Of a DNA stretch of 41,466 nucleotides, positions 25,074-34,391 are shown in pieces (within the stretch, counting starts at the first letter, position 1; each line of letters opens with the position of its first letter). The stretch covers positions 1 to 41,466 of the forward strand of contig DHVW01000011.1 in assembly GCA_002412865.1 (NCBI GenBank), written 5' to 3'. Under the pieces are notes generated by a model that was given only the letters and a program-made list of their open reading frames with translations, was not told the DNA's origin and made no database searches. The stretch comes from Sulfurovum sp. UBA5198 (GTDB lineage: Bacteria; Campylobacterota; Campylobacteria; Campylobacterales; Sulfurovaceae). A program made the translations under genes and the position numbers.

Positions 25074-25673
25074 TTACAGCACTTTATAAATATTTATTGA
25101 CAACTCGTTTACTTTTTGTTTTATTCCTAATCTATCAATCTCTTCAGTAGTGATTATTTCTATAAGTTTTTTATTGAGTCTATCTTGCGTTATCATTTTT
25201 TCAGTCTTTTTGGTTTGTTGATTATATGTTTTTAGTGCTGGATAGTAAAACTTATTATCCTGTCCAATCCAAATGATACTACTCAAAATACCTGCTATTC
25301 TATTAAGGCTTTCTCTTGTAGCATCAAACGGCTCAGAATCTTCTGTACCCTCCCAATAAATACTTTCCCTTGGGTACAAACAGTTTCCATAATATTCCAG
25401 TACCTCAATAGCATCTTCCAATTTTTTTATATCGCTGTTTTTATCTCTTTTTGGATTTTGGATTTGGTGGGCTTTTATAATTTTAGCTCTTCTCTCTTCT
25501 TCTCTTTTTGCTTGATAAAGGGATTCTATAAACCTCCTAAGTGCTTCCCATTTATCCCTTGATACAGCATTTATGAATTCGATATGTGCTAGTATGTTTT
25601 CATAATTATTTAGAGGATTTTGCTCGACTATGTACTCACAAAAACTTTTACACTCTTCTATTTTCTTACGCAT
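25074..25673 (-). CDS. Hypothetical protein downstream of the integrase
   Basis: A 199-aa, largely helical, charged protein (MRKKIEECKSFCEYIVEQNP...) with a basic segment near residues 55-80 (AKREEERRAKIIKAHQ). It overlaps the integrase gene by 8 nt and so is almost certainly co-expressed with it. No family recognised; no membrane segment. It could be an accessory recombination factor or cargo. Confidence 0.65.
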   Translation of the reverse strand: MRKKIEECKSFCEYIVEQNPLNNYENILAHIEFINAVSRDKWEALRRFIESLYQAKREEERRAKIIKAHQIQNPKRDKNSDIKKLEDAIEVLEYYGNCLYPRESIYWEGTEDSEPFDATRESLNRIAGILSSIIWIGQDNKFYYPALKTYNQQTKKTEKMITQDRLNKKLIEIITTEEIDRLGIKQKVNELSINIYKVL

Positions 25674-26931
25674 TTTTTACCTCCTCAAGATAGTTACCAT
25701 ACCATTGGATTAAGCCTCTCATAGCCTCTAAGTATGTAGCTCTGTTGTATGCACTCTTTACTTTGTTTGGCTCTTTGTGTGCAAGTAATGCCTCTATAAC
25801 TTCACTTGTATAGCCGTGTCCTTTTTGTGGGTCGTTGGCGTATGTGTTGGCTATGGTGCTAAACATACTTCTAAAAGAGTGAGGCACTAACTGCTCTTTG
25901 GTGTAGCCTAATCTTCTTAATGCAAGTATGAGAGTGTTATCGCTTATAGCTCTATCTTTATAAACGCTACTTGCAAAAACATACTTATTGCTTAATTGAT
26001 TTTCTTTTAATTCTTTTAGGATAGTTACCACCTGATGAGGTAAAGGCAAAGTAAAAGCCTCTTTAGTTTTCATTTTTTCTTTTGGTATATTCCACTCGTT
26101 CTTTTCAAAATCCAATTCTTGCCACTCCATTAGCCTTAGGTTTGAGTTTCTTACAAAAAGATAGGGTAATATCTGTAAAGCCTTTTTAGTGCTGTAATCG
26201 CCTGTGTAGTTATCAATAGCAAGTAAAAGATTTTTTATCTCTTTTGGGTCTGTGATAGTTGGATAGTTGCTTTGTTTGCGTGTGCCTAAAACTACTTTTT
26301 TATCAATATCAAAAATGATGTTATGAGGTATGTATTCGTGTGTTACTGCATATTTAAAAATCTGTTGCAATATAACGGCTGTTCTGTTGGCGGTTTCTTG
26401 TAAGCCTCTCTCTTTTAGTGCCTCAAGTATAAAGATAATATCTTTACGGGTAACCTCATCTATGGGTTTATCTTTGATTGACTGTTTTTTACCTTTTAGC
26501 TCGTGGGTCGCATAGAGATAGTTATTTAAGGCATTGGATAGTTTTTTATGATAGTTTTCTGATACATTGGATTTATAGCTTGTATGCCACTTTTGAGAGA
26601 TATTATAAAAAGTATTTTCTTTTTGTGTTTCTATGGCTTGGGCTTGGGCTTTATCATCTTTTCTCTTTTGGCTTGGGTCTATCCCTTGAGATATAAGTTC
26701 TTTTAACTCATCTCTTTGTTTTCTTGCAAGTTTGAGGCTAACGGTTGGATAAGTACCTAATGATAATCTATTCTCTTTGGAGTTGAAAAAATACTTTAAT
26801 CGCCACCATTTATAACCTTTTGGAGTGATAGAGAGATACAGTCCACCACCGTCAAATAATTTATACTCTTTGTCTTTTGGCTTTGATGTTCTGATTTTTG
26901 TATCATTTAAAGGCTCTGTTATTCGTGCCAT
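25666..26931 (-). CDS. P4-type tyrosine recombinase (integrase)
   Basis: The 421-aa protein has an N-terminal DUF4102-type arm-binding domain (YKLFDGGGLYLSITPKGYKWW...RLSLGTYPTVSL), a core-binding domain (about 105-205) and a catalytic domain. Active-site residues visible are Arg261 (VRNSNLRLMEW), His351 and Arg354 (PHSFRSMF), His385 (LLAHKEPNKV) and the nucleophile Tyr395 (SAYNR). P4-type integrases often use tRNA or tmRNA 3' ends, and this gene lies about 195 nt from the ssrA 3' end. A TTATCCCTA repeat directly abuts the ATG, so integrase binding may repress its own expression. Confidence 0.95.
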   Translation of the reverse strand: MARITEPLNDTKIRTSKPKDKEYKLFDGGGLYLSITPKGYKWWRLKYFFNSKENRLSLGTYPTVSLKLARKQRDELKELISQGIDPSQKRKDDKAQAQAIETQKENTFYNISQKWHTSYKSNVSENYHKKLSNALNNYLYATHELKGKKQSIKDKPIDEVTRKDIIFILEALKERGLQETANRTAVILQQIFKYAVTHEYIPHNIIFDIDKKVVLGTRKQSNYPTITDPKEIKNLLLAIDNYTGDYSTKKALQILPYLFVRNSNLRLMEWQELDFEKNEWNIPKEKMKTKEAFTLPLPHQVVTILKELKENQLSNKYVFASSVYKDRAISDNTLILALRRLGYTKEQLVPHSFRSMFSTIANTYANDPQKGHGYTSEVIEALLAHKEPNKVKSAYNRATYLEAMRGLIQWYGNYLEEVKNA

Positions 26932-27019
26932 AGGGATAAACTCACTTTTTTAGGGATAACTATTTTTACAAGTTTACTCATATTATAGCAGTTATCCCTA
27001 AAGTTATCCCTAAAAATCG
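26931..27019. repeat. Right cluster of TTATCCCTA sites
   Basis: Two inverted copies (26931-26939, 26951-26959) and two direct copies (26992-27000, 27004-27012) of the nonamer. The last two match the left-end pair. They span the integrase start and the space toward attR, as expected of arm-type binding sites. The remaining 27020-27125 stretch shows no gene. Confidence 0.75.
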
Positions 27020-27125
27020 TGGATTTTATGAAATTGTATTAAATCGTGTTAGACTATAAAAAGGCTTTAAAGCTCGTATATTAGGGGTTTAAATGATGTT
27101 TGTTGGATTGTGTTAGATTGTGTTT

Positions 27126-27491
27126 TGGTGGAGGTGTGGGGGATCGAACCCCAGTCCTAAAACAGCTCGAACTATGACTCTACATGCTTAGATGATGTTG
27201 CTAAATCTTATCTTGCTTCGTGCAGCACCCAAAACTACGCAAGACCAGCCAAAAGTTCTCCATGGAGGTTGGCAATTCCACAGAAAAGTCATCATATTAT
27301 GATACCTTATAATCTACCTATGAGGACACTCGATAGCAAGGCAGTCCTTAGTTTAAGCTAAACTTACGCTACAGCGTAAGCAGGACGATAATTAGTATTG
27401 TTTGCGGTTAAGCAATTTGAGCCGCGTAACGGAAATGCTCAGTCCGACATGCACATAATCCATACTGCTCCAGTCGAAACCAGTCACCCCC
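27126..27491 (-). ncRNA. ssrA: Transfer-messenger RNA (tmRNA)
   Basis: A 366-nt tmRNA. The 5' end GGGGGTGACTGGTTTCGACTG pairs with the 3' end CACCTCC-A-CCA, and the T-arm GGGTTCGATCCCC is intact. The tag reading frame (27364-27405, minus strand) encodes ANNTNYRPAYAVA then TAA, matching the style of Campylobacterota tags. tmRNA with SmpB rescues stalled ribosomes and marks the product for proteolysis. The 3' end serves as the attachment site for the integrated element and is kept intact. Confidence 0.95.
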
Positions 27492-27528
27492 GTAGGAATG
27501 CTCCAATAGTATTGGAAACAATGGTGCG

Positions 27529-27557
27529 ATTGTAGCACTTTGTGATATAGTTGTCAA
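27529..27557 (-). promoter_or_regulatory. Promoter of ssrA
   Basis: On the minus strand, TTGACA (27552-27557), a 17-nt spacer, and TACAAT (27529-27534), giving a near-consensus sigma70 promoter about 38 nt before the mature 5' end. Confidence 0.85.
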
Positions 27558-27587
27558 TAGAGTATAGATTTTATTTTTAATATTTAT

Positions 27588-28973
27588 TTATATTAGTTTT
27601 CTTGCAAATTCTAAAGCTTCACTGTGGTTATTTATTTGCCCATCTAGCTGAGCTTCATATGTAGTATGTAGTAGTTTCTTGAACTTTGGTGATGGTGCAA
27701 GTCCTAATATTATTAAATCTCTACCTTGTAATAGTGCGGCAGGAGCATTATCATGCACACCAAGCTCTTTAGCGCACTCAAGTAACCAGTCACCAGCTTT
27801 ATATATTCTTGATAGTGATTCTGGAGTCGTGCGACCCAGAAAATCAGCTCGTGCTAGAGTGACTAGCTCTGCTATGTTTACTTTTGTAGAGAGTCTTCTA
27901 ATCGCAGGAGCTTTTGCTCCACCTTGATAAAATTGTGATGGGGCTAGATGGTGTCTGATGAGTGGTTCAATACCGCCAATCAAACTATGTTCATTGGTAA
28001 CTCTATACATAAAACTTCGCATAGGTTCTATCCCTGCTTCTTCATGACCCATGGCGGTTATCTTATCTCCTACGACTTGCGTGGTGGTGGCTTTACCAAA
28101 ATCATGACAGAGTGTCGCCCACATCAGTTTTTCATTTAGTTTCTTGTCGTCGCTTTCATCGTCACTTATGAGTCTCGCCATCTCATCAAGGCACATCATC
28201 GTGTGAATCCATACATCGCCCTCTGGATGCCATTTGTGGCTTTGAGGTACATCTATGATTGCTTCTAGCTCTGGAAAATATCTAAGTATCTCAAGGCTAC
28301 GCATAAGTTCAAATCCAATCGAAGGAGCAGGGGATTTTAGAAGTAGTTTTTGCAGTTCAATATAAACTCTCTCTTTTGGTAAAAACTCCAGCATCTCATC
28401 ATTTACCATCTTTTTGCAAAGTTCATATGTATAAGTATCAATTTGTAGATTGAACCTACTTACAAACTGAACAGCACGGTAAACCCGCAAAGGGTCTTCT
28501 ATAAAAGTATCGTCATTGATATGTTTTAATATGCTGTTTTCAAGGTCATTAATGCCACAAAATGGATCTATAAAATCGCCAGTTTCTATATCATAACCAA
28601 TCGCATTTATGGTGAAATCACGCCTACTAAAGGCATCAGTATAGCTCAGATTTGCATCACATGAGACTATAAATTCGTTATGCTTATCTCCACATTTATT
28701 CTCGGTTCTGGGAAGTGAAAAATCATATTCATCTCCATCAAGCGTAAGCTTTAAAACCCCAAAGCTCTTGCCTACTAGATTAACGCTTCCAAATCCAGAG
28801 AGTATATTTTGTAGCTCTTCTATATCTTGGATTCCGTATACTTCTATATCGTAATCTTTGGATTCTTGGTCAAGAAAATAATCCCGAATCAATCCACCGA
28901 CAAGTATAGCTTTTGCATTATGTGATTTTAGTTTGGTCGATATGTTTGCTAGTTGATGCGGGATTTGTATCAT
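27588..28973 (-). CDS. cca: CCA-adding tRNA nucleotidyltransferase with HD domain
   Basis: The 461-aa class II nucleotidyltransferase has the GGLIRD (26-31) and KDYDIEVYG motifs (catalytic Asp40 and Asp42), FSRRDFTINAI, and EDPLRVYRAVQFVSRF. A C-terminal HD phosphohydrolase domain follows (VWIHTMMCLDEMARLI, LCHDFGKATTT). It repairs or adds the 3' CCA of tRNAs; a poly(A) polymerase of the same superfamily cannot be fully excluded. It is the last gene of the glnD-glmS-cca run and begins 5 nt after glmS. Confidence 0.9.
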   Translation of the reverse strand: MIQIPHQLANISTKLKSHNAKAILVGGLIRDYFLDQESKDYDIEVYGIQDIEELQNILSGFGSVNLVGKSFGVLKLTLDGDEYDFSLPRTENKCGDKHNEFIVSCDANLSYTDAFSRRDFTINAIGYDIETGDFIDPFCGINDLENSILKHINDDTFIEDPLRVYRAVQFVSRFNLQIDTYTYELCKKMVNDEMLEFLPKERVYIELQKLLLKSPAPSIGFELMRSLEILRYFPELEAIIDVPQSHKWHPEGDVWIHTMMCLDEMARLISDDESDDKKLNEKLMWATLCHDFGKATTTQVVGDKITAMGHEEAGIEPMRSFMYRVTNEHSLIGGIEPLIRHHLAPSQFYQGGAKAPAIRRLSTKVNIAELVTLARADFLGRTTPESLSRIYKAGDWLLECAKELGVHDNAPAALLQGRDLIILGLAPSPKFKKLLHTTYEAQLDGQINNHSEALEFARKLI

Positions 28974-28978
28974 GGAGT

Positions 28979-30787
28979 TTACTCCACAGTTACGCTTTTG
29001 GCAAGATTTCGTGGCATATCTACATCATTGCCAAGTCGTACTGATATTTCAAGAGCAAATAGTTGAGTAACTACCATCATCTCAAAAAACTCAAGCATTG
29101 GGTGGTTATCATATGTAGTTTGTATAAAATCATCAGCCAACCTAAATGGTTCAGGTGAAATAGCTAGTATATTAGCATCTCTTGCACTAAGCTCTTCAAC
29201 ATTGCTTTTTATTTTGTCGTAATGAAGGCTTTTAGGCATTAGTGCTACTGTGAATAGCCCACTATCGGCTAATGCTATTGGTCCATGCTTCATCTCTCCA
29301 GCTGGATAACCTTCTGCATGTAGATAGCTTATCTCTTTTAGTTTTAATGCACCTTCAAGAGCTAGAGGGAAAAATATATCTCTACCTATAAAGAAAAATC
29401 CATGACCGTGCAAATATCTCTTGCTAAGTCTATGTATCTGCTCATGTAGACCATCAGGAATAAGCAACGCTTTAGGTACATGTATCATTGCATCTATCTC
29501 ATCTTTTATTAGTTCGCTTGAAATAGTTTTATTGGCTCCAGCGAAATATACAGATAACATCCATAGCACCATAGTTTGAGTAGCAAATGCTTTTGTGCTT
29601 GCCACTCCTTTTTCTATTCCAGCTCTTGTGAGTATAGCTCTATCACTTTCACGCACGATTGATGAGTTGTCTACATTGCATATACTTAGGCTCTTAAGAC
29701 CTGCTCTTTTTGCCATCTTTAGGGCTTCAAGTGTATCTGCTGTTTCCCCACTTTGGCTTATGGTGATAAAGAGTGTGTTTTTCCTCAGAAGTGGTTCTTT
29801 ATATCTAAATTCACTTGCTATCTCTACTACACATGGAATTTTGGCTAACCTCTCAAATAGATAGCTACTAGCAAGTGCAGAGTGGTAGCTAGTGCCGCAT
29901 GCACATATTTTGATATTATCAATGCCTTCTAAAAAGTTACTGTCAAGCTCTTCAAAATCAACATTATCGTCATTGACTCTGCCCATCATAGTTTCACTCA
30001 TTACACGGCTTTGCTCATAAATCTCTTTTTCCATAAAAAATCTAAATCCGTCTTTTTGAGCTAGAGCTTTATCTGTGCTAAGGGCTTGTTTGTGAAATGA
30101 TTTCTCTCCATTAGCGTCAAATAGTTTTACTTCACCATCTTTTGCATATCCATATTCACCATCTTCTAAGTAATATACCTGTGTAGCTTTCCCTATGATT
30201 GGTGTATCTGAAGAGGCGAAATATACATCATCGTTATCAAAACCTATGAGCATCGGTGAGCCATTTTTGGCAAAATAAATCGTGTCGCTATCTGCTTTTG
30301 TGATTAACAATGTTGCATATGCACCCTCAAGTTCTGCTACTGTTGCTTTAAATGAATCAAATGGATTATTTAGTTTATTGTTGTGAAATTCAAATAGGTG
30401 TACGATAGTTTCTGTATCTGTTTGACTAACAAATGATGCACCAGATGCTTGAAGTTTCGTTTTTAGTTCTTGATAATTTTCTATGATACCATTGTGAACT
30501 ACAAAGCTATATTGTCCCAAATGCGGATGAGCGTTAAGCTCTGTTGGTTTACCATGAGTTGCCCATCTGGTGTGTCCGATGCTCACGCCAAATCCACTGC
30601 TTAGGTAATCTTTTGTTTTGTTAGCTAGATTTTCTATTTTGCCAACTGCTTTGAAGTTTTTAAGCTCATTATCCTCTATGACGGCAAATCCAGCACTATC
30701 ATATCCTCTATACTCAAGCTCACTCAAGCCATCTAATAAAATCTCTTTTTTCTCTTTTTTGCCAACATAGCCTACAATTCCACACAT
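28979..30787 (-). CDS. glmS: Glutamine-fructose-6-phosphate aminotransferase (isomerising)
   Basis: The 602-aa enzyme makes glucosamine-6-phosphate for peptidoglycan and LPS. The N-terminal glutaminase begins MCGIVGYVG, with Cys2 as nucleophile after Met removal, and shows GHTRWATHG and the HNGIIENYQELK segment. Two SIS domains follow (CGTSYHSALASSYLFE, SQSGETADTLEALK), and the C-terminal LAKSVTVE ending is typical. It is 1 nt from glnD, so the two are co-transcribed. Confidence 0.97.
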   Translation of the reverse strand: MCGIVGYVGKKEKKEILLDGLSELEYRGYDSAGFAVIEDNELKNFKAVGKIENLANKTKDYLSSGFGVSIGHTRWATHGKPTELNAHPHLGQYSFVVHNGIIENYQELKTKLQASGASFVSQTDTETIVHLFEFHNNKLNNPFDSFKATVAELEGAYATLLITKADSDTIYFAKNGSPMLIGFDNDDVYFASSDTPIIGKATQVYYLEDGEYGYAKDGEVKLFDANGEKSFHKQALSTDKALAQKDGFRFFMEKEIYEQSRVMSETMMGRVNDDNVDFEELDSNFLEGIDNIKICACGTSYHSALASSYLFERLAKIPCVVEIASEFRYKEPLLRKNTLFITISQSGETADTLEALKMAKRAGLKSLSICNVDNSSIVRESDRAILTRAGIEKGVASTKAFATQTMVLWMLSVYFAGANKTISSELIKDEIDAMIHVPKALLIPDGLHEQIHRLSKRYLHGHGFFFIGRDIFFPLALEGALKLKEISYLHAEGYPAGEMKHGPIALADSGLFTVALMPKSLHYDKIKSNVEELSARDANILAISPEPFRLADDFIQTTYDNHPMLEFFEMMVVTQLFALEISVRLGNDVDMPRNLAKSVTVE

Positions 30788-30788
30788 T

Positions 30789-33251
30789 TTAGCTCTTCTC
30801 CGTTAGTTTTTGGATAATTAATTTAGTATTATGACAAAAGTTTCCATTCTTTTGGATGAGGAATGTGTCTCTTGTGCGATTTTTCATACTATGGAGTTTG
30901 GCTGATTCTATATCAACGCCAAGTTCATCAAATAGATTTGCTATGTATGCTAGTAGTCCTTTTTGATTTTTTGTGTTTAGCTTCATAGAGGCATATGCAG
31001 CAGAGTAGTCACAGTCTATCTCAATTTCACGAGCCAATATCTCTGGTTTTTTGAGATTAATACTTTTTTGCTGATTAAATGAATATTTTATTATCTCTCT
31101 TAGTCGCATAATATCATCATCCGTAATATTCTCACTGTACTCTATTTTAAAATATTTCAAATCATTAAATAGTTTGCATATCTCCATATTGACAACTTCT
31201 AAATGAGAAAGTTTCCCAAGCAAATATCCTAAATTAAGAGATTTTGCCCTCACTATCTCTATGGTTAGAGTTTCATTGTTGGTAAGCTTATAGACATAAT
31301 CATCGCTCAGTTCTAGCCCCATTTGAGTTATCTCTATAATCTCTTTGGTAGAGTACCTCAAAAATGGTAGATTTGACTGTATAGAGAATATAGCTTTTTG
31401 CTCTTTTGGAGTGAGGATGCTAAATTCGCGCGATTTTGATATTTGTTGTTCTTTTTTGGCTCTTTTTGCTGTGTCACTCAAAAGCTCATTACTATTTAGT
31501 GCTTTTAATGAGTTATCATAAAGCGTTCGCAGGAGTTTTTGAGTAAAACTACCAAGTACGCCATCCCCTACAGCACTTATATCAGCATATGTGAGCAAGT
31601 AGAGCATATCAATAGTCTCTTTATCTTTAAATTTGGAAGCAAATGTCATAATGATTTTTTCGTTATGCAAATCTTCTCTTTGTGCAACACGACTCATGAG
31701 AGTATGATGGAGTATTAAAAGCTCACCTGTTTTGATTAGATTACTCTCAAAACCAAGCTTTAATGCAAATGATTTAAATAGCAACGCTCCTATCTCACTA
31801 TGGTCTTTTTGTCTTCCTTTCCCAGCATCATGAAGCAAAACTATGAGTTTTAGTATAGCTTTTTTGTCAATATGCAGATTAGTATAGAGATCCAAAAGAA
31901 GCTCATCGCCAATCTCTTCGAGATGAAAAAGTCCTCTAATACTATGCTCATCAACAGGATATGTGTGATACCCGTCAAACTGTGGCAGATTTGTCACTTT
32001 TTTGAGAGGAGCAATAATGTTACCCAGTATTCCTGCTTCATAAATTGCACTAAATGCGCAATAGCTATGAGTGGTGTAAAATAGCTTTTTGAGATTGTTC
32101 ATAGATTTTTGTGAGCTTAGAGTATGATTTTTATTTTTAAGTAGCTGTTCTAACAGTAGTGGATGTGCTTTATAGCATTTATCACTGTTTTCTACAAGGT
32201 AGCCAAAGATAGATTTCAGTGAAGAGTTCTCACATGGAGCTAGTATTTCAACTGTTTCATCAAGTATTTTGCTCATTTTATAAACCCAAATTTTTGAGTA
32301 TAGAGTGATGGTTTTTAGACTCTCTATTATCTGCTTTGAGAACTGGATTTGGTATTTGAAATCATCACTAAAGCCTAGTAGCTTTGATATTTCAGGGATC
32401 AGCTCCAGCCTTAGTTTGTCTTCTTTTTTGCCAGTTACAATATGAAGAGCGGATCTGGTACGAAACAAAAACTCTAAAGCTATACGAAATTCACGATACT
32501 CATCATCATCTATGATTTCAATCGGCAGTTGCTTTATATTATCCACATTATAAAGCACTTTGCCTATCCAAAAGACTAGATTAGCATCTCTAAAACCACC
32601 AATCCCATCTTTGATATTAGGCTCCATAGTTAGAGGTAAATTATTGTGTCTTTGAATGGATTCTTCTATCTTTAGCTTGATAAACTCATGTTGTTTGTAT
32701 TGTCTGATTTGAGTAAGCATATTTTGAGTGTTAGTCCATATCGCTTTTGAACCTTCTATATATCTTGATTCCATGATAGCAGTTTTGATTGTGATATCAG
32801 TTTTGGATACCTCTGTGAGTTCAGAGACTAGGTGTACTCTATGCCCTAGCTTTAGCCCACTATCCCACAATATATATAGTATCTTTTCTATTAATGCCTT
32901 TGTGTTGTATCCTTCGATATCCTCATATACTATCATGAGGTCAATATCACTATGTACACATAGCTGTTCGCGACCGTAGCTCCCAAGTGCCACAAGAGCG
33001 ATAGGGATAGAGTGTTTCATGGGCATATAATTACCAAAAAGTTCCCTCGTGGCAATCATGTATGTGAGCTGAATAATGCTATCGATTTTCCTAGTGTGCT
33101 TTACTAAAAAATCCTTGCCACTGCTTTGCATAAATATTTCACTTAGAGTTTTCGTATATGTATCAAGATGTTTTTTAATCTCATTTGATATTTGAAAAGA
33201 AGGAGCGTTATTGTGTAGTAACTCCTGCACTATCTGTTTTATATCGTTCAT
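30789..33251 (-). CDS. glnD: PII uridylyltransferase / uridylyl-removing enzyme
   Basis: The 820-aa nitrogen sensor has an N-terminal nucleotidyltransferase domain (GSYGREQLCVHSDIDLMIV, GSYGR at 90-94 with catalytic Asp102 and Asp104), a GlnD-specific helical region, an HD domain (VDEHSIRGLFHLEE, LLHDAGKGRQKDHSEIGA) and a C-terminal ACT-type domain (AAYASMKLNTKNQKGLLAYIANLF). It modifies the PII protein according to glutamine levels. It is divergent from mqnE, with about 70 nt between. Confidence 0.95.
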   Translation of the reverse strand: MNDIKQIVQELLHNNAPSFQISNEIKKHLDTYTKTLSEIFMQSSGKDFLVKHTRKIDSIIQLTYMIATRELFGNYMPMKHSIPIALVALGSYGREQLCVHSDIDLMIVYEDIEGYNTKALIEKILYILWDSGLKLGHRVHLVSELTEVSKTDITIKTAIMESRYIEGSKAIWTNTQNMLTQIRQYKQHEFIKLKIEESIQRHNNLPLTMEPNIKDGIGGFRDANLVFWIGKVLYNVDNIKQLPIEIIDDDEYREFRIALEFLFRTRSALHIVTGKKEDKLRLELIPEISKLLGFSDDFKYQIQFSKQIIESLKTITLYSKIWVYKMSKILDETVEILAPCENSSLKSIFGYLVENSDKCYKAHPLLLEQLLKNKNHTLSSQKSMNNLKKLFYTTHSYCAFSAIYEAGILGNIIAPLKKVTNLPQFDGYHTYPVDEHSIRGLFHLEEIGDELLLDLYTNLHIDKKAILKLIVLLHDAGKGRQKDHSEIGALLFKSFALKLGFESNLIKTGELLILHHTLMSRVAQREDLHNEKIIMTFASKFKDKETIDMLYLLTYADISAVGDGVLGSFTQKLLRTLYDNSLKALNSNELLSDTAKRAKKEQQISKSREFSILTPKEQKAIFSIQSNLPFLRYSTKEIIEITQMGLELSDDYVYKLTNNETLTIEIVRAKSLNLGYLLGKLSHLEVVNMEICKLFNDLKYFKIEYSENITDDDIMRLREIIKYSFNQQKSINLKKPEILAREIEIDCDYSAAYASMKLNTKNQKGLLAYIANLFDELGVDIESAKLHSMKNRTRDTFLIQKNGNFCHNTKLIIQKLTEKS

Positions 33252-33323
33252 TTTAAAATCCTAAACTAATCTCTAAATATTGTTGGTATAATAGCAAAAA
33301 TTTACATTATAGATGGAACAAAT

Positions 33324-34385
33324 ATGGATTTAGTAGAAAAAATAGCAAATGGCATCAGAATCACAAGCGAAGAAGCAGTGAAACTCTATGATTTGCCTTT
33401 GGATACTTTGGGTAGATTGGCAGATGGAATCAGAGTAGCCAAATATGGCAAAAAGAGCTATTTCAATATTAATCGTCATATAAACCCTACTAATGTATGT
33501 GCCGATATTTGCAAATTTTGTGCATATAGTGCTAGCCGTAAAAATCCAAATCCTTATGCTATGAGCCATGATGAGATAGTTAGTATAGCCAAAAATTCAT
33601 ATGCAAATGGAGCAAAAGAGGTGCATATAGTATCTGCTCACAATCCTGAAGTTGGACTTGATTGGTATATGGGGAGCTACCGTGCGGTCAGAGATGCTTT
33701 GCCTGATATTCATATTAAAGCCCTCACGGCTGCAGAGGTGGATTTCCTAGCCCGACAATATGATAGAACTTATGATGAGATAATAGATATGATGATAGCA
33801 AATGGCGTGGATAGTATGCCTGGAGGTGGAGCTGAGATATTTGATGAAGAGGTTCGTGACTTTCTATGCAAAGGCAAGGTTACCTCCGAGCAATGGCTTG
33901 ATATTCATCACAAGTGGCACGATAGAGGTAGGGAGAGTAACGCCACAATGCTATTTGGTCATATAGAGAGCAGGGCAAACCGTATAGACCACATGATGAG
34001 ACTTAGAGATTTGCAAGACATCACAGGTGGATTTAACGCTTTTATACCTCTAGTTTACCAAAAAGAGAATAACTTTTTGAAAGTTGAAAATTACCCAACA
34101 GCCCATGAGATACTAAAAACTTATGCCATTAGTCGTATAGTGTTAGACAATATACCTCATATCAAATCATATTGGGCAACATCGACTATTGGATTAGCTC
34201 TAATTGCCCAAGAATATGGTTGTGATGATATGGACGGCACTATCGAGAGAGAAGCTATCCAGTCAGCCGCGGGAGCTGCGAGTGGACATGGTATGGTGCT
34301 TGATGAATTCGTAGGACTTATCAAAAATGCAGGATTCACACCTGTAGAGAGAGATAGCTTGTATAATGAAATTAGAGTTTGGTAG
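33324..34385 (+). CDS. mqnE: Aminofutalosine synthase (menaquinone pathway)
   Basis: A 353-aa radical-SAM enzyme of the futalosine route to menaquinone. The cluster motif is VCADICKFC (Cys59, Cys63, Cys66). DSMPGGGAEIFDEEVR, RESNATMLFGHIES and LQDITGGFNAFIPL separate MqnE from its relative MqnC. A TATAAT box lies at 33287-33292. The presence of MqnE implies menaquinone as respiratory quinone, as is usual in Campylobacterota. Confidence 0.95.
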   Translation: MDLVEKIANGIRITSEEAVKLYDLPLDTLGRLADGIRVAKYGKKSYFNINRHINPTNVCADICKFCAYSASRKNPNPYAMSHDEIVSIAKNSYANGAKEVHIVSAHNPEVGLDWYMGSYRAVRDALPDIHIKALTAAEVDFLARQYDRTYDEIIDMMIANGVDSMPGGGAEIFDEEVRDFLCKGKVTSEQWLDIHHKWHDRGRESNATMLFGHIESRANRIDHMMRLRDLQDITGGFNAFIPLVYQKENNFLKVENYPTAHEILKTYAISRIVLDNIPHIKSYWATSTIGLALIAQEYGCDDMDGTIEREAIQSAAGAASGHGMVLDEFVGLIKNAGFTPVERDSLYNEIRVW

Positions 34386-34391
34386 AGATAA

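Larger units (their letters stand above)
22611..27128. mobile_element. Compact integrative element inserted in the tmRNA gene 3' end
   Basis: The region has the anatomy of a site-specific integrated element. A P4-type integrase gene lies next to the intact 3' end of ssrA. The opposite end carries a degenerate direct copy of that ssrA end. Repeated TTATCCCTA arm sites lie inside both ends. Between them are an AlpA-like regulator, a possible Rep protein and small unknown genes, almost all on one strand and tightly packed. No relaxase, type IV secretion, capsid or tail gene is seen, so it may be a phage satellite or a mobilisable minimal element. The boundaries are inferred from the repeats. Confidence 0.8.

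Noticed and set aside
22575..27130. CRISPR array suggested by repeated TTATCCCTA.
   Set aside because: The repeats are nine bases, clustered at the element ends, and lack regular spacers or cas genes.
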